Shown piece by piece: positions 32,803 through 42,000 of a stretch of 64,000 bases of DNA. The notes below the pieces were generated by a model. The model ran no database searches, was not told the origin of the DNA, and worked only from the letters and a program-made list of their open reading frames with translations. Where the stretch lies: the NCBI GenBank assembly GCA_012520915.1, contig JAAYNJ010000010.1, forward strand, positions 105,160 to 169,159. The letters are read 5' to 3'. The stretch's first letter is position 1, and the number at the start of each line of letters is the position of its first letter. The DNA is from Oscillospiraceae bacterium (lineage in GTDB: Bacteria; Bacillota; Clostridia; Oscillospirales; Ruminococcaceae). A program made the position numbers and the translations under genes.

Positions 32803-34542
32803 TCACACAAGCGGTATCACTTTCTGCTTCGAGACATCAACAAGCCCTAAATTTGTCAACCTGACATAAGGCAATACTGCCAGCGACAGGGTTGCAATCT
32901 GCATTATTGGCGCGCCTCTAAAGCCCAGGGATTTTATTGTCGTCTTTGTATGGTTTATTTCGGGAATAAGCTCCTCCGCCGATTTGGAAGCCATTATTCC
33001 TCCGATAGGGAGCTCAATAACGGATAGAATTCTCTTGTCCGCAGATACCGCAACACCGCCCCCGCACTCAATTAATGTATTTGCGGAAATAACCATATCA
33101 TCGATGCTTTTGCCTATTACGACTAAATTGTGGCAGTCATGAGAAATGGTTGAAGCCACCGCTCCGTGTGAAATTCCGGAGTTTCTCAACAGGCAAAGAG
33201 AAGATGTTTTGTCTATATTGTGCCGTTCAAAAACTGCCAAGTATACAAGGTCGGTATCGTTTATATCGACATAACCGTCTAAAACATCGACATCTATAGT
33301 TTCGAGTGTTGTAAGGTAAGTGACATCGGGGTCTATCGACATTATCTTCATTTTATAATTGCCGTCCGGTAAATCAAAAGCGAAGTTTGACTTATCCAGT
33401 TTATCCAGACGCATTGAGTTTGTCTTTTCGAATTCCAAATCGAATGAAGTCGCCGGGGAAATCATTTTGCCGCCCTTGGCAACAAGATTGCCCAAAACAA
33501 ATACTTCGTCAACATTGAACTTTTCAAAATCATCAATTAGGACAATATCCGCCCTCAATCCGGGGCTTATTGCCCCTCTATCGTGCAATCTTAACCATGA
33601 TGCCGCGTTAAGAGTTATCATCTTCAATGTTTCAATGGGAGGTATTCCGTTTAATACGGCGCTTCTGGCTACCTGATCAAGATGGCCTTCAACCAGGAGG
33701 TCTCCGGCATCCCTATCATCCGTGCAGAGTGTTGCGTTAGGTGGAAATCCGCATTGAATTACCGCTTTTGCAAGTTCGGGGATATTCTTTGCCCCCGAGC
33801 TTTCACGGCACTCCAATACGACTCCGAGTCTCAATTTTTCCATCGCCTCTTCATAAGTTCTGACTTCATGGTCGCTTCTCGCACCCGAGGAAATATAGGC
33901 TGAAAGACGGCTGCCCGATAGAAGCGGTGCATGTCCTTGGATGAATACATTCTTCTTATGCGCTTCCTCGACTATTTCCATCATTCTCGAATCACCCGAT
34001 ACAACGCCCGGATAATCCATCAGCTCTGCGATGCCGATAACACCGTCCATTTCAAGAATCTCTTTAATTTCCTTGCCGCCAAAAGAAGCTCCGGCGGTTT
34101 CCACCCCCACAGCTGACGGAACACAGGACGGGGCGACATATAATAAATCCATCGGAGTGGATTTTGAATTTTCTATCATGTATTCTATGCCTTTTATGCC
34201 TGCGACGTTTGCAATTTCATGCGGATCACAGACTGCGGTTGTTGTGCCGTGAGGGAGCGCAACATTAGCAAAGTTTACAGGGTTCATCATGCTGCTTTCA
34301 ATATGCATATGAGTATCAATAAATCCCGGAGCGGCAATCTTTCCTTTTCCGTCATAGTACCTGGAGGAAGCGGGAAGCTCGGAAGAACTGTCGAAATCCA
34401 CATGAGATATAAAACCGTTTTTTATACATATGTAGCCGTTCAAAAGTTCTTTTGTGTACACATTGGCAATTTTTACATTAAATATTGTCAGGTCATAATC
34501 AGCGTTTTTTGATGCGGCATTAATTACACTTTTAGAAGACAT
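32803..34542 (-). CDS. ade: Adenine deaminase
   Basis: Ade converts adenine to hypoxanthine plus ammonia in purine salvage. The 579-residue amidohydrolase has the metal motif IDTHMHIESSMM (about 58-69), PHGTTTAVCDPHE, QGHAPLLSG and CTDDRDAGDLL. The C-terminal domain characteristic of bacterial adenine deaminases follows, with SHDCHNLVVIG and ALSV-type ending. Length matches B. subtilis AdeC. GAGGTTTTAA precedes the ATG. I looked for a purine riboswitch upstream and found none. Confidence 0.94.
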   Translation of the reverse strand: MSSKSVINAASKNADYDLTIFNVKIANVYTKELLNGYICIKNGFISHVDFDSSSELPASSRYYDGKGKIAAPGFIDTHMHIESSMMNPVNFANVALPHGTTTAVCDPHEIANVAGIKGIEYMIENSKSTPMDLLYVAPSCVPSAVGVETAGASFGGKEIKEILEMDGVIGIAELMDYPGVVSGDSRMMEIVEEAHKKNVFIQGHAPLLSGSRLSAYISSGARSDHEVRTYEEAMEKLRLGVVLECRESSGAKNIPELAKAVIQCGFPPNATLCTDDRDAGDLLVEGHLDQVARSAVLNGIPPIETLKMITLNAASWLRLHDRGAISPGLRADIVLIDDFEKFNVDEVFVLGNLVAKGGKMISPATSFDLEFEKTNSMRLDKLDKSNFAFDLPDGNYKMKIMSIDPDVTYLTTLETIDVDVLDGYVDINDTDLVYLAVFERHNIDKTSSLCLLRNSGISHGAVASTISHDCHNLVVIGKSIDDMVISANTLIECGGGVAVSADKRILSVIELPIGGIMASKSAEELIPEINHTKTTIKSLGFRGAPIMQIATLSLAVLPYVRLTNLGLVDVSKQKVIPLV

Positions 34543-34638
34543 TTAAAACCTCATATCTCTGATTTTTAATTTATGCAATTATATAATTAAATAATTCAAC
34601 TGTCCATAAGCTTAATAGTACCAATTCTCAATAATTTA

Positions 34639-34647
34639 TGTTATAAT
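34639..34647 (+). promoter_or_regulatory. Extended -10 promoter of the peroxiredoxin gene
   Basis: TGTTATAAT repeats the exact extended -10 seen before the CofE-like gene, with no clear -35. The start codon is 50 bases downstream. Confidence 0.55.
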
Positions 34648-34696
34648 ACATTTAAATTCTTAAGTTGAATTTAAAATATCTTTTTTGGAGGTTAAA

Positions 34697-35368
34697 ATGG
34701 AAAACAATATATACAAAATGCCGCTTTTAGGAGAAAAGGCTCCTTCGTTCACAGCAAACACGACACAGGGATTGATCAATTTCCCTGAAGACTATTCAGG
34801 GAAATGGGTAATTCTATTTTCCCATCCTGCAGACTTTACACCGGTTTGCACAACCGAATTCATGACTTTCGGATCAATGACGGAAGAATTTGAAGAGCTT
34901 AACTGTAAACTGGTCGGTCTGTCAATCGACTCTATCAATTCCCATATAGCCTGGCTAAGAAATATCAAGACGATAGAGTGGGGAGACAAAAAGAATATTG
35001 ATGTCACGTTTCCCGTAATAGACGACCTCAAAATGGAGGTCGCCAAGAAATATGGAATGGTGCAGCCCGGAGAATCAACCACAGCAGCTGTGCGCGCGGT
35101 TTTCTTTGTAGACCCGGAAGGCAAAATAAGGACTATTCTGTACTATCCTCTCTCTCTTGGGAGAAACTTTGATGAAATAAAGAGAATTCTTCAAGGTCTT
35201 CAAAAAGCGGATTCTGCAAAATGTGCAACTCCGGCCGACTGGAGACCGGGAGATGATGTAATTATTCCATCTGTAAGCACGCTTGAGAAGGCAAATAAAA
35301 GGCTGGATGCGTTAAACGAGGGTGAATATTGCCTCGAGTGGTATCTCTGTTTTAAGAAGGACAGATAA
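34697..35368 (+). CDS. Peroxiredoxin (Prx6/AhpC-like subfamily)
   Basis: This thiol peroxidase reduces hydrogen peroxide and organic peroxides. The 223-residue protein has the peroxidatic cysteine in FSHPADFTPVCTTEF (about C47), the conserved Arg in the VRAVFFVDPEGKIR region and a long C-terminal part. The latter contains further cysteines (AKCATPADW, EYCLEWYLC) like archaeal-type Prx6 enzymes, where they act in resolution or dimer contacts. The ATG at 34697 follows TTGGAGGTTAAA, while the frame upstream has only a TTG. With desulfoferrodoxin it forms the visible oxidative defence of the window. Confidence 0.93.
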   Translation: MENNIYKMPLLGEKAPSFTANTTQGLINFPEDYSGKWVILFSHPADFTPVCTTEFMTFGSMTEEFEELNCKLVGLSIDSINSHIAWLRNIKTIEWGDKKNIDVTFPVIDDLKMEVAKKYGMVQPGESTTAAVRAVFFVDPEGKIRTILYYPLSLGRNFDEIKRILQGLQKADSAKCATPADWRPGDDVIIPSVSTLEKANKRLDALNEGEYCLEWYLCFKKDR

Positions 35369-35380
35369 ACTTTTGTTTTT

Positions 35381-35414
35381 AAAGCGAGGCGGGATTGATA
35401 TTCCGCCTCGCTTT
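35381..35414 (+). terminator. Terminator after the peroxiredoxin gene
   Basis: A 12-bp stem AAAGCGAGGCGG / CCGCCTCGCTTT with a 10-base loop lies 13 bases after the stop; the T tail is short. Confidence 0.8.
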
Positions 35415-35481
35415 AAATATTGCAGTTTAAGACCTATAATATAAATGTATATAATTATTAAATTCCGAAAGGAGCTCAAAT

Positions 35482-36270
35482 ATTAATCTCAAACTTGTAG
35501 TGAGTGATGTTGACGGTACGCTTTTTCACCCGGGAGACATCGGTATTAGCGTAAGAACAATTGAAATGATAAAGAAGCTCGGAGAATACGGCATACTGTT
35601 TTGTGCCGCAAGCGGAAGACAGCACTATAATCTTCAAAATCTTTTCAGAGAAGTGAAGAATAATATTTCCTATATATGTGAAAATGGTGCCGTTGCTTAC
35701 CATAAAGGTATTCAAATATATAAAAGTCCGATAGAAAAGGATATTGCTTTTGAAATCATAGAAGAACTGCTGTCAGGTGGAAGATACGACCTTATGATAT
35801 CCACTGTCGACACATCATTTTTGATGACGCAAAGAGATGAGTTTGAATCATTTGTAAGACATGATGTGAAAAACCATGCCGTACGAATTGACGAAGCTAA
35901 TGAAATTGACGATGACATACTAAAAATTTCAGCTTTTAAAAAGAATTCCGCTGAAGAAATGATGGCTGAATTAGGCGGCAGATGGGGAAATATTTCTATT
36001 AAATCCGCTATCTCCGGGGCATCATGGCTTGATTTCAACTGCGCTGACAAGGGGCGGGCACTTGAAGAAATTAAGTTGTCCATGGGAATAAAAAAAGATC
36101 AAATAATCGTCTTTGGGGACAATTATAATGATCTTCAAATGTTTGATGCTGCAGGTACTGCATATGCGATGTCGAGCTCGAAAGATGAGATTAAGAAAAA
36201 GGCGGATTTTGTAACAGATAGCGTTGAAGATGTAATTGATCAAATTTTTGAAATTTATTATAACAATTAA
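35482..36270 (+). CDS. HAD superfamily Cof-type phosphatase, probable ATT start
   Basis: This cytosolic HAD phosphatase (about 262 residues) has motif I VVSDVDGTLF (about 6-15), a C2-type cap and motif IV GDNYNDLQMF (about 208-217), the Cof/YidA group that hydrolyses sugar phosphates or similar. No ATG, GTG or TTG start at the right place retains the N-terminal strand LKLVVSD required by the fold. The GTG at 35500 would remove it and lacks a ribosome site. GGAG ends 7 bases before ATT at 35482, so AUU initiation is proposed. Substrate unknown. Confidence 0.82.
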   Translation: MNLKLVVSDVDGTLFHPGDIGISVRTIEMIKKLGEYGILFCAASGRQHYNLQNLFREVKNNISYICENGAVAYHKGIQIYKSPIEKDIAFEIIEELLSGGRYDLMISTVDTSFLMTQRDEFESFVRHDVKNHAVRIDEANEIDDDILKISAFKKNSAEEMMAELGGRWGNISIKSAISGASWLDFNCADKGRALEEIKLSMGIKKDQIIVFGDNYNDLQMFDAAGTAYAMSSSKDEIKKKADFVTDSVEDVIDQIFEIYYNN

Positions 36271-36306
36271 AATAAACCGTATAGTTTGAGTCTCTCAATA
36301 TGAGAC

Positions 36307-38328
36307 CTATATTTCGGATATGTCGTATATCACTATCTCGTCATTTTCGAAAAATACAGATGCGCCTACTGCGGCATCAAGTCTAAAACCGGGATTTGTG
36401 AGTTCATAGACAATTACATAATCCACCCCCCTGTCCCTAAGCAGGTATGTAAAAGATGGATCTTCGAGCTTAAATAATCTCTCGATAATGGCTTCGCGCT
36501 GAAATTTTTCAAATCTATTGGAGTTTGAATCCTCCATCGTCACATATCCCCATCCCTCGAGGAAAAATCTCCGCTCTGCAAAAGCGGTGCCGTAGAAAAA
36601 CTTGTTGTTGAAAAGATGCCGACCTTCCGCAATTATGCAATCTTGATTGGTATTGTCTCTTAAGTAGATGAGGCCTTCGTATTCAGCCGGAGACAATGAG
36701 TTGTTGCGCTTTGAATCGGTTGTCATAGTATTATCGTAATCCAAGGAATATATTGAATTGTATGCACACTCCTTCAGGTTTGATTTTGTTTTTTCGATAA
36801 CCTCGAAGAATGACGGTTTAAAAACCAGAATAAGGATTATGGCAATCAGAGATCCGGCAACGGCCTTTTTTTTAGATGACATGACCGACAGGATTTCACT
36901 TATCGCATAAACGATTATTATCGATGAAAGCGGGATTGAGGCATATGAAAAATATACTTCACTGCTGCCCATCTGGGAAAAAATATTTGTCAACAAAATT
37001 CCGATTATTGTAGCTCCCAAAGTGCATTCCGCAACAATCGAACGCCTGCGATAACGACCCAGCATGTAAATAAGCGCTGCGAAAAAACCGACTACGGTAA
37101 ATCTGTGAAAATCCAATGTATAAATCACATTTGAAAGAAAGCGCTTTAACGGTTCCGAAAAATTTTCGGGGATGATTTCATAATAATCACCTCTCAGGGA
37201 TCCCGGTATCAAGCTTCGGAGCATCATACTCTCCGGACCTTGCCTGTAGAGGAGAAAATAGGCGGCAAAAAAAGGTATGGCGAAGACCATGCCTTTTTTT
37301 AATACGGAAACAAACTTATTGCCCCTGAACAGCGATATGAGCAGCGAAAACGATAATGCAAACACCGTAGTGACACCAATGGGACCTTTTGCGCCCACCG
37401 AACAGACAACAAAAACTGAGGAAAGTATGAGATATCTGTCTACATTGGGAGAGGACTCTTCACTTTTAAGAAACAATAATACAGCTAATACGGAATATGC
37501 CAGGCCCAGAGAAAATCCGAGGAGATCTATACATACATAATATATCATCGGATGGGATAAGAGGAACATACCAATCACCGATATTGCCGCATAATACTTC
37601 TTTGAAAAGACTTTGAAAGACAGTGCGGTAAAGGAAGAAACGAAAAGAGGTGCAATGGTAATAAGTGAATACTTTGTTCCGATGGAAAAAGAACTGAAAC
37701 CCAAAGTAAGCTTCATCACCGCACAGTAGCTGTAAAAGAAGGGGTGGTAATAATGAGGGGTGTGAGACATTTGAAGAAATTCCATTGGAAATCCGAAGCT
37801 TGCGGAAGTGATCAAACCCACACCATTGGTCAGGTCGTGATAATAGCTTTTGAGTCCAACCAAATCGGGAGTTAGATTGGATGCGGAGAGGAGAAAGAAG
37901 GTGAGCAGAGCGGCTAAAACGGAGAAAGAAAAACCGAATATGCTAAAACCCTCGTCCTTTGCTTTCTTTTCAAAGGTTTTTACTTTGCTGTAAAAAAGAT
38001 AGATTAAAGAAGAAATTGATAAAATGATTACCGAGTACGGTATAAAGCCGGTCATTTTAAATGGTGCAAATATGAAATAAACAAGGATATTTAAAGCTAT
38101 ACCCGACGCATATCCAATTGAGAACTTCTCGAGATTTGATAGATTAAGTTTAAAAATCTTAACTAATGCAACTCCCGGAGATAGTACGGCAAATGTTTGA
38201 AATAGTAAAAACAGGAACATTTCTGACCAAGGGGTTGCCAAAAAAATGATATACGCAGTTGAAAAAATTAAAATTACTGCAGAAACCGACAACACGGGAT
38301 AGTAGGTGCGGAAAAAGCTTCTTAGCAT
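36307..38328 (-). CDS. Large polytopic membrane protein, possible GT-C type glycosyltransferase
   Basis: The 673-residue protein has about a dozen hydrophobic segments spread over residues 10-500, then a soluble C-terminal domain of about 150 residues (NNSLSPAEYEGLIYLRDN, later LLRDRGVDYVIVYEL). Many membrane helices plus a C-terminal extracytoplasmic domain that discusses no catalytic motif I can identify is the general plan of GT-C glycosyltransferases that use lipid-linked sugars. I do not recognise a specific family, so this is an inference from architecture. A loop with HTPHYYHPFFYSY (about 188-200) is His/Tyr-rich. It is a single-gene unit with HAD convergent downstream. From 38329 to 38690 I see only AT-rich spacer. 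Confidence 0.7.
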   Translation of the reverse strand: MLRSFFRTYYPVLSVSAVILIFSTAYIIFLATPWSEMFLFLLFQTFAVLSPGVALVKIFKLNLSNLEKFSIGYASGIALNILVYFIFAPFKMTGFIPYSVIILSISSLIYLFYSKVKTFEKKAKDEGFSIFGFSFSVLAALLTFFLLSASNLTPDLVGLKSYYHDLTNGVGLITSASFGFPMEFLQMSHTPHYYHPFFYSYCAVMKLTLGFSSFSIGTKYSLITIAPLFVSSFTALSFKVFSKKYYAAISVIGMFLLSHPMIYYVCIDLLGFSLGLAYSVLAVLLFLKSEESSPNVDRYLILSSVFVVCSVGAKGPIGVTTVFALSFSLLISLFRGNKFVSVLKKGMVFAIPFFAAYFLLYRQGPESMMLRSLIPGSLRGDYYEIIPENFSEPLKRFLSNVIYTLDFHRFTVVGFFAALIYMLGRYRRRSIVAECTLGATIIGILLTNIFSQMGSSEVYFSYASIPLSSIIIVYAISEILSVMSSKKKAVAGSLIAIILILVFKPSFFEVIEKTKSNLKECAYNSIYSLDYDNTMTTDSKRNNSLSPAEYEGLIYLRDNTNQDCIIAEGRHLFNNKFFYGTAFAERRFFLEGWGYVTMEDSNSNRFEKFQREAIIERLFKLEDPSFTYLLRDRGVDYVIVYELTNPGFRLDAAVGASVFFENDEIVIYDISEI

Positions 38329-38690
38329 GTTAGGACCTCAAACCTAAAATAAAAAACATTGACAATATAATGGTACTATTAAGAGAATCGATTCGGCAAT
38401 GGGAAGTCAAATCCAAATATCGCATATCGGATTGTTCTTTTCAACTACTACTTTATTATATTTTACCTGAATATCCGTTTTGGGGAAACAGTGTTTTTTT
38501 CGGTCTATAAAAACGACATTTAGAAAAAATTATCCGCGGCTCAAATTACATAATTTTTTATCGAAAAAACCGGTTATAGAAGTATAGGAACAATTTCTTT
38601 AACTATCAATGCACCTTGTTCAAATCAATCGAAACGATGAACGGCATATAAATAGTTCGGAAGGAGCAGCATGAGCGAAAAAAAGAAATA

Positions 38691-38719
38691 TTGACACTGT
38701 AGGGAATATTTGATAATAT
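38691..38719 (+). promoter_or_regulatory. Promoter of infC-rpmI-rplT
   Basis: TTGACA (38691-38696), 17 bases and TAATAT (38714-38719), about 165 bases before infC, leaving room for a structured leader. Confidence 0.75.
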
Positions 38720-38746
38720 ACTTTCTACAACAAAGAAGTTTTGTAC

Positions 38747-38836
38747 TCACCTTGTGTGCTTTGTGCACGGGTTAATATGATTTACGACGATGTCGTATTT
38801 TGAGGTGCGAAACGAGAACGCGCCTTTTTATTTTGT
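38747..38836 (+). promoter_or_regulatory. L20 leader with attenuator upstream of infC
   Basis: The leader contains GTGC...GCAC (about 38757-38768), the CACGGGTTAATAT stretch typical of Firmicutes L20 leaders, a perfect TACGAC/GTCGTA hairpin (38783-38797) and a final stem AGGTGCG/CGCGCCT followed by TTTTTATTTT. The latter is an intrinsic terminator about 50 bases before infC. L20 binding to the leader would promote termination, giving autoregulation. Confidence 0.7.
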
Positions 38837-38887
38837 TGTGTTGGATTGTTGTTCTTCGATAGTTGTGAAATCAGGGGGTGTATTGCA

Positions 38888-39400
38888 ATAAGTTCAAAAG
38901 AACATGTATTGAACGAGAGAATAAAAGCTACTGAAGTAAGGCTTATCGGCCCGGATAATAATCAAATGGGAATTATGCATTTGTCCGAAGCTCAGAAATT
39001 TGCGAACGAGAGTGAAATGGATTTGGTGTTAATTGCACCGCAAGCCACTCCTCCCGTGGTCAAAATAATGGATTACGGAAAGTATAAGTTTGATCAGCAA
39101 AAGCGGGAAAAAGAAGCGAGAAAAAGCCAGAAAGTAGTTGAGCTGAAAGAAATTCGACTTTCAGTTAACATCGGAGATCACGATTTCAATACAAAAATTG
39201 GTCATGCTCAAAAATTTCTTGAAGAAGGAAATAAAGTTAAGGCGAGTATAAGATTTAGGGGAAGAGAAATGGTTCATGCTTCTCTCGGAAGAGAAGTTAT
39301 GGAACGATTTGCCGATGCGGTTTCGGAATATGGCAGCGTTGACAAGCTTCCGAAACTGGAAGGGCGCTCTATGCAGATGATAATAATGCCAAATAAATAG
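38888..39400 (+). CDS. infC: Translation initiation factor IF-3, non-canonical start
   Basis: IF-3 checks start-codon pairing and keeps ribosomal subunits apart. Homology begins at SSKEHVLNERIKATEVRLIG and covers the N domain, linker (KYKFDQQKREKEARKSQK) and C domain (IRFRGREMVH, LEGRSMQMIIMP), about 170 residues. No ATG, GTG or TTG fits. AGGGGGTG (38873-38880) is correctly spaced for ATA at 38888; ATT at 38882 is in frame but close. Rare start codons in infC are a known device by which IF-3 limits its own synthesis. It heads infC-rpmI-rplT. Confidence 0.93.
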   Translation: MSSKEHVLNERIKATEVRLIGPDNNQMGIMHLSEAQKFANESEMDLVLIAPQATPPVVKIMDYGKYKFDQQKREKEARKSQKVVELKEIRLSVNIGDHDFNTKIGHAQKFLEEGNKVKASIRFRGREMVHASLGREVMERFADAVSEYGSVDKLPKLEGRSMQMIIMPNK

Positions 39401-39415
39401 AAAGAGGAGGCAAAA

Positions 39416-39613
39416 ATGCCAAAGATTAAGACACACAGCGGTGCAAAAAAACGCTTCAATGTAACAAAGAGCGGAAAAATAAAGCGTGCCTTTGCATACA
39501 AATCCCACATTCTAAACAAAAAAACGACCAAAAGGAAGAGAAGGCTGCGCAAAACCGGGTATGTTGACGAATCAAACGCACCAAACATCAGATTGCTCAT
39601 ACCTTATAAATAA
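39416..39613 (+). CDS. rpmI: Ribosomal protein bL35
   Basis: This 65-residue basic protein begins [20 protein letters not shown], the family signature, and has the [16 protein letters not shown] segment. It lies between infC and rplT as in nearly all bacteria, with an AGAGGAGG ribosome site. Confidence 0.97.
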   Translation: MPKIKTHSGAKKRFNVTKSGKIKRAFAYKSHILNKKTTKRKRRLRKTGYVDESNAPNIRLLIPYK

Positions 39614-39647
39614 TGTGAAATATTTTGAATAAACGGAGGACGTAAAT

Positions 39648-40001
39648 ATGGCTCGTGTGAAACGTGCTGTTTCGACAAGGAAAAGAAGAAAAAAAGTAGT
39701 AAAGCTTGCGAGAGGATATTACGGAAGCAAGGGTAAGCTTTTCAGGACGGCTAAACAAGCTGTAATGAAATCCGGACAATATGCATATGTCGGAAGAAGG
39801 CTTAAAAAGCGAGATTTTAGAAAACTTTGGATTACAAGAATATCTGCAGGGTGCAGAAAAAACGGAATAAACTACAGTACTTTTATGAATGGACTTAAGA
39901 AAAGCGGAATAAGCTTGAACAGAAAGATGCTGTCAGAAATCGCAATAAGCGATGAAAAAGCATTTGCCGAACTGGTGTCGGCGGCCAAGGCGGCCCTTTA
40001 A
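39648..40001 (+). CDS. rplT: Ribosomal protein bL20
   Basis: L20 is an early-assembly 50S protein and the repressor of its own operon in Bacillus. The 117-residue protein has the basic N-terminal extension ([17 protein letters not shown]) and the C-terminal globular domain that would bind the leader RNA. It ends the translation-factor operon, followed by a weak hairpin. Confidence 0.97.
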   Translation: MARVKRAVSTRKRRKKVVKLARGYYGSKGKLFRTAKQAVMKSGQYAYVGRRLKKRDFRKLWITRISAGCRKNGINYSTFMNGLKKSGISLNRKMLSEIAISDEKAFAELVSAAKAAL

Positions 40002-40011
40002 CTTAAACGAT

Positions 40012-40039
40012 GCCCGGAGAGCATGAGCTTCCGGGCTTT
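40012..40039 (+). terminator. Putative terminator after rplT
   Basis: GCCCGGA / TCCGGGC (40012-40018 with 40030-40036) is followed by only TTTGTC. The weak T tail suggests partial read-through into the methyltransferase gene. Confidence 0.5.
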
Positions 40040-40069
40040 GTCAATTGAGAATGTATTATTGAGGAAATT

Positions 40070-40888
40070 ATGGAGTTTATTGAGATTTCTTCAACAGCAA
40101 ACCATAATATAAAATTTCTGACGACTCTTGTGAAAAATCGAAAAGAAAGACACTCAAGTAAGAAATTTGTTATAGAAGGGGAAAAGCTTGCTATGGAAGC
40201 ATTTTCAAACTTCTATGAGATTGAAGGGGCCTATTTCACGAAAAGCGCTATTGAGAAACACGGGATGTCTTTGAAACCTGTAATTGAAGCCTCAAAAAAC
40301 AATTATTTCATAAGTGAAAGAGTTGCAGAAAAAATCTCTGATTTAAAGACATCTCAAGGTGTTTTTTTACTGGTTTCAATGAAGGAAGAGCGACCCATAT
40401 CAAATTTTCATGATAGCAGACGGGTGATGATACTTAATGATATTCAGGATCCTGGAAATGTAGGAGCGATTCTTCGTTCTGCTTCTGCATTCGGATTTAA
40501 AACAGTGATATCGTCAGACAAAACCGCGGATTTCTATTCTCCTAAAACTATGAGGTCGTCGATGGGGTCGGTTTTTCACCTCAATGTAAAAAATTCCGAA
40601 GATATAAAAAAAGAGATATCCTCGCTAAAAAAATCCGGGTTTACAGTTTTTTGCGCAGAGAAAAGACCGGAGTCGATAAGCATTAAGAATATTAAAGATA
40701 TTGACAGACTGGCAATCGTTGTAGGAAACGAATCGAAGGGGATTGAAGATGGAGTAAAATGTCTGTGCGATTTTTCTGTCGAAATTCCTATAGACGACAG
40801 GGTGGATAGTCTGAATGTTGCAGTTGCGTCTTCAATTTTAATGTGGGAACTGTCAATAGAGAAAACAGGTGGATGTTTTGAGATATGA
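40070..40888 (+). CDS. SpoU-family (TrmH/RlmB-like) RNA 2'-O-methyltransferase
   Basis: This 272-residue protein has an N-terminal RNA-binding substrate domain and a SPOUT knot domain with the three motifs: LNDIQDPGNVGAILRSASAF (about 124-143), IVVGNESKGI (about 219-228) and DSLNVAVASSILMWE (about 245-259). It methylates a ribose in rRNA or tRNA; the target cannot be told from sequence. A gene of this type after rplT is usual in Firmicutes (YsgA). Its end overlaps dprA. Confidence 0.9.
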   Translation: MEFIEISSTANHNIKFLTTLVKNRKERHSSKKFVIEGEKLAMEAFSNFYEIEGAYFTKSAIEKHGMSLKPVIEASKNNYFISERVAEKISDLKTSQGVFLLVSMKEERPISNFHDSRRVMILNDIQDPGNVGAILRSASAFGFKTVISSDKTADFYSPKTMRSSMGSVFHLNVKNSEDIKKEISSLKKSGFTVFCAEKRPESISIKNIKDIDRLAIVVGNESKGIEDGVKCLCDFSVEIPIDDRVDSLNVAVASSILMWELSIEKTGGCFEI

Positions 40889-41960
40889 TATATGGCTGTC
40901 TTTAATATTGGGGCCCTGCAACCACAAATTGATTTCCATTTTAGAGTCTTTTGGAGGGTTTAAGGGAGCTTATGAATTAAAGGATACTCTCGAGTTTAAG
41001 AGCATGCTTACGAAAGGAGAGCTTTTAAAACTTGAAAAAGTTAAAACTTCGGATGTAGAAAGAATAGCAGATTACTGTGAAAAGTCCGGTGTTTACATTT
41101 TAAATATTGAAGACGATCTCTACCCTGAGAATTTATTAAAAACGAAAATCCCTCCCGCGGTATTGTATGTAACCGGGGATGTAAAAGTATTGAATTCCGA
41201 TGTTATTGTTGCAGGTGTCGGAACGAGAAATTCAACCCAATACGGCAGAGACGCTGTCAGACTTATATGTGAGCCTTTGGCAAAATCCGGAATTGTTCTG
41301 GTAAGCGGTATGGCATACGGAATAGACAGTGAAGTTCATATGGCTTCACTGAGAAACGATAAAAAGACAATTGCGGTCATGGGCACGGGGATAGACAGAA
41401 CTTATCCCGCAAGACATGGTCAGTTGAGACAAAGAATTGAAAAGACAGGTGCCGTTATCAGCGAATACCCACCTTTTTTTGAAACCTCACCATATTTATT
41501 TCCGGTCAGAAACAGGCTGATTTCCGGGTTGGCGGTTGCCACGATAATTTTTGAAGCTGAAAAAAGAAGCGGTACGATGTCTACTGCCGGTTGGGCGCTT
41601 GACGACGGGAGGGAAGTGTTTGCCGTTCCCGGCGGAATTATGTCGCCCAAAAGTGAAGGCACAAATATTTTGATAAAACAGGGAGCACATCCTGCGCTTT
41701 CCGCATTGGATATTCTTAATGTCCTTGGGATGGAAGCCTGCGAATCAGAGTTTCCTGCAAATATGCCCAACAGCAGAATAGCCGATCTTAGCAAAAAAGA
41801 AAGGGTTATTTATGATATACTCTCCAAAGGTGAAGCGGATATGGATTACATTTCCGAAAAAACCGGGATGCTCACGGGAGAACTGCTATCCGTTCTGGGT
41901 ATCTTGGAGATTGAGAATATTGTTATGTCATTACCGGGCAACAGATACAGATTGCGATAA
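40878..41960 (+). CDS. dprA: DNA processing protein DprA
   Basis: DprA loads RecA on incoming single-stranded DNA during transformation. The protein of about 360 residues has an N-terminal SAM-like domain, the Rossmann core with GVGTRNSTQYGRDAV (about 114-128) and VSGMAYGIDSEVHMASL, and a small C-terminal winged-helix domain (about 305-360). The TTG at 40878 is chosen: AGGTGG ends 5 bases before it, the same layout as for trmFO. A GTG at 40869 is within the ribosome site. The dprA-topA-trmFO order is conserved. Confidence 0.93.
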   Translation: MRYDIWLSLILGPCNHKLISILESFGGFKGAYELKDTLEFKSMLTKGELLKLEKVKTSDVERIADYCEKSGVYILNIEDDLYPENLLKTKIPPAVLYVTGDVKVLNSDVIVAGVGTRNSTQYGRDAVRLICEPLAKSGIVLVSGMAYGIDSEVHMASLRNDKKTIAVMGTGIDRTYPARHGQLRQRIEKTGAVISEYPPFFETSPYLFPVRNRLISGLAVATIIFEAEKRSGTMSTAGWALDDGREVFAVPGGIMSPKSEGTNILIKQGAHPALSALDILNVLGMEACESEFPANMPNSRIADLSKKERVIYDILSKGEADMDYISEKTGMLTGELLSVLGILEIENIVMSLPGNRYRLR

Positions 41961-42000
41961 GGTTAACGGTTAAGAGCCGAATTATAAATCGGGAGAAAAT

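Noticed and set aside
34543..34684. Possible purine riboswitch upstream of ade
   Set aside because: No conserved purine-aptamer loops or three-way junction pattern could be found on the minus strand.
38671..38694. Micro-ORF MSEKKKY with a good ribosome site (GGAAGGAG)
   Set aside because: Only seven codons, and its stop overlaps the -35 of the infC promoter, so it would not be on the infC mRNA. Probably chance.
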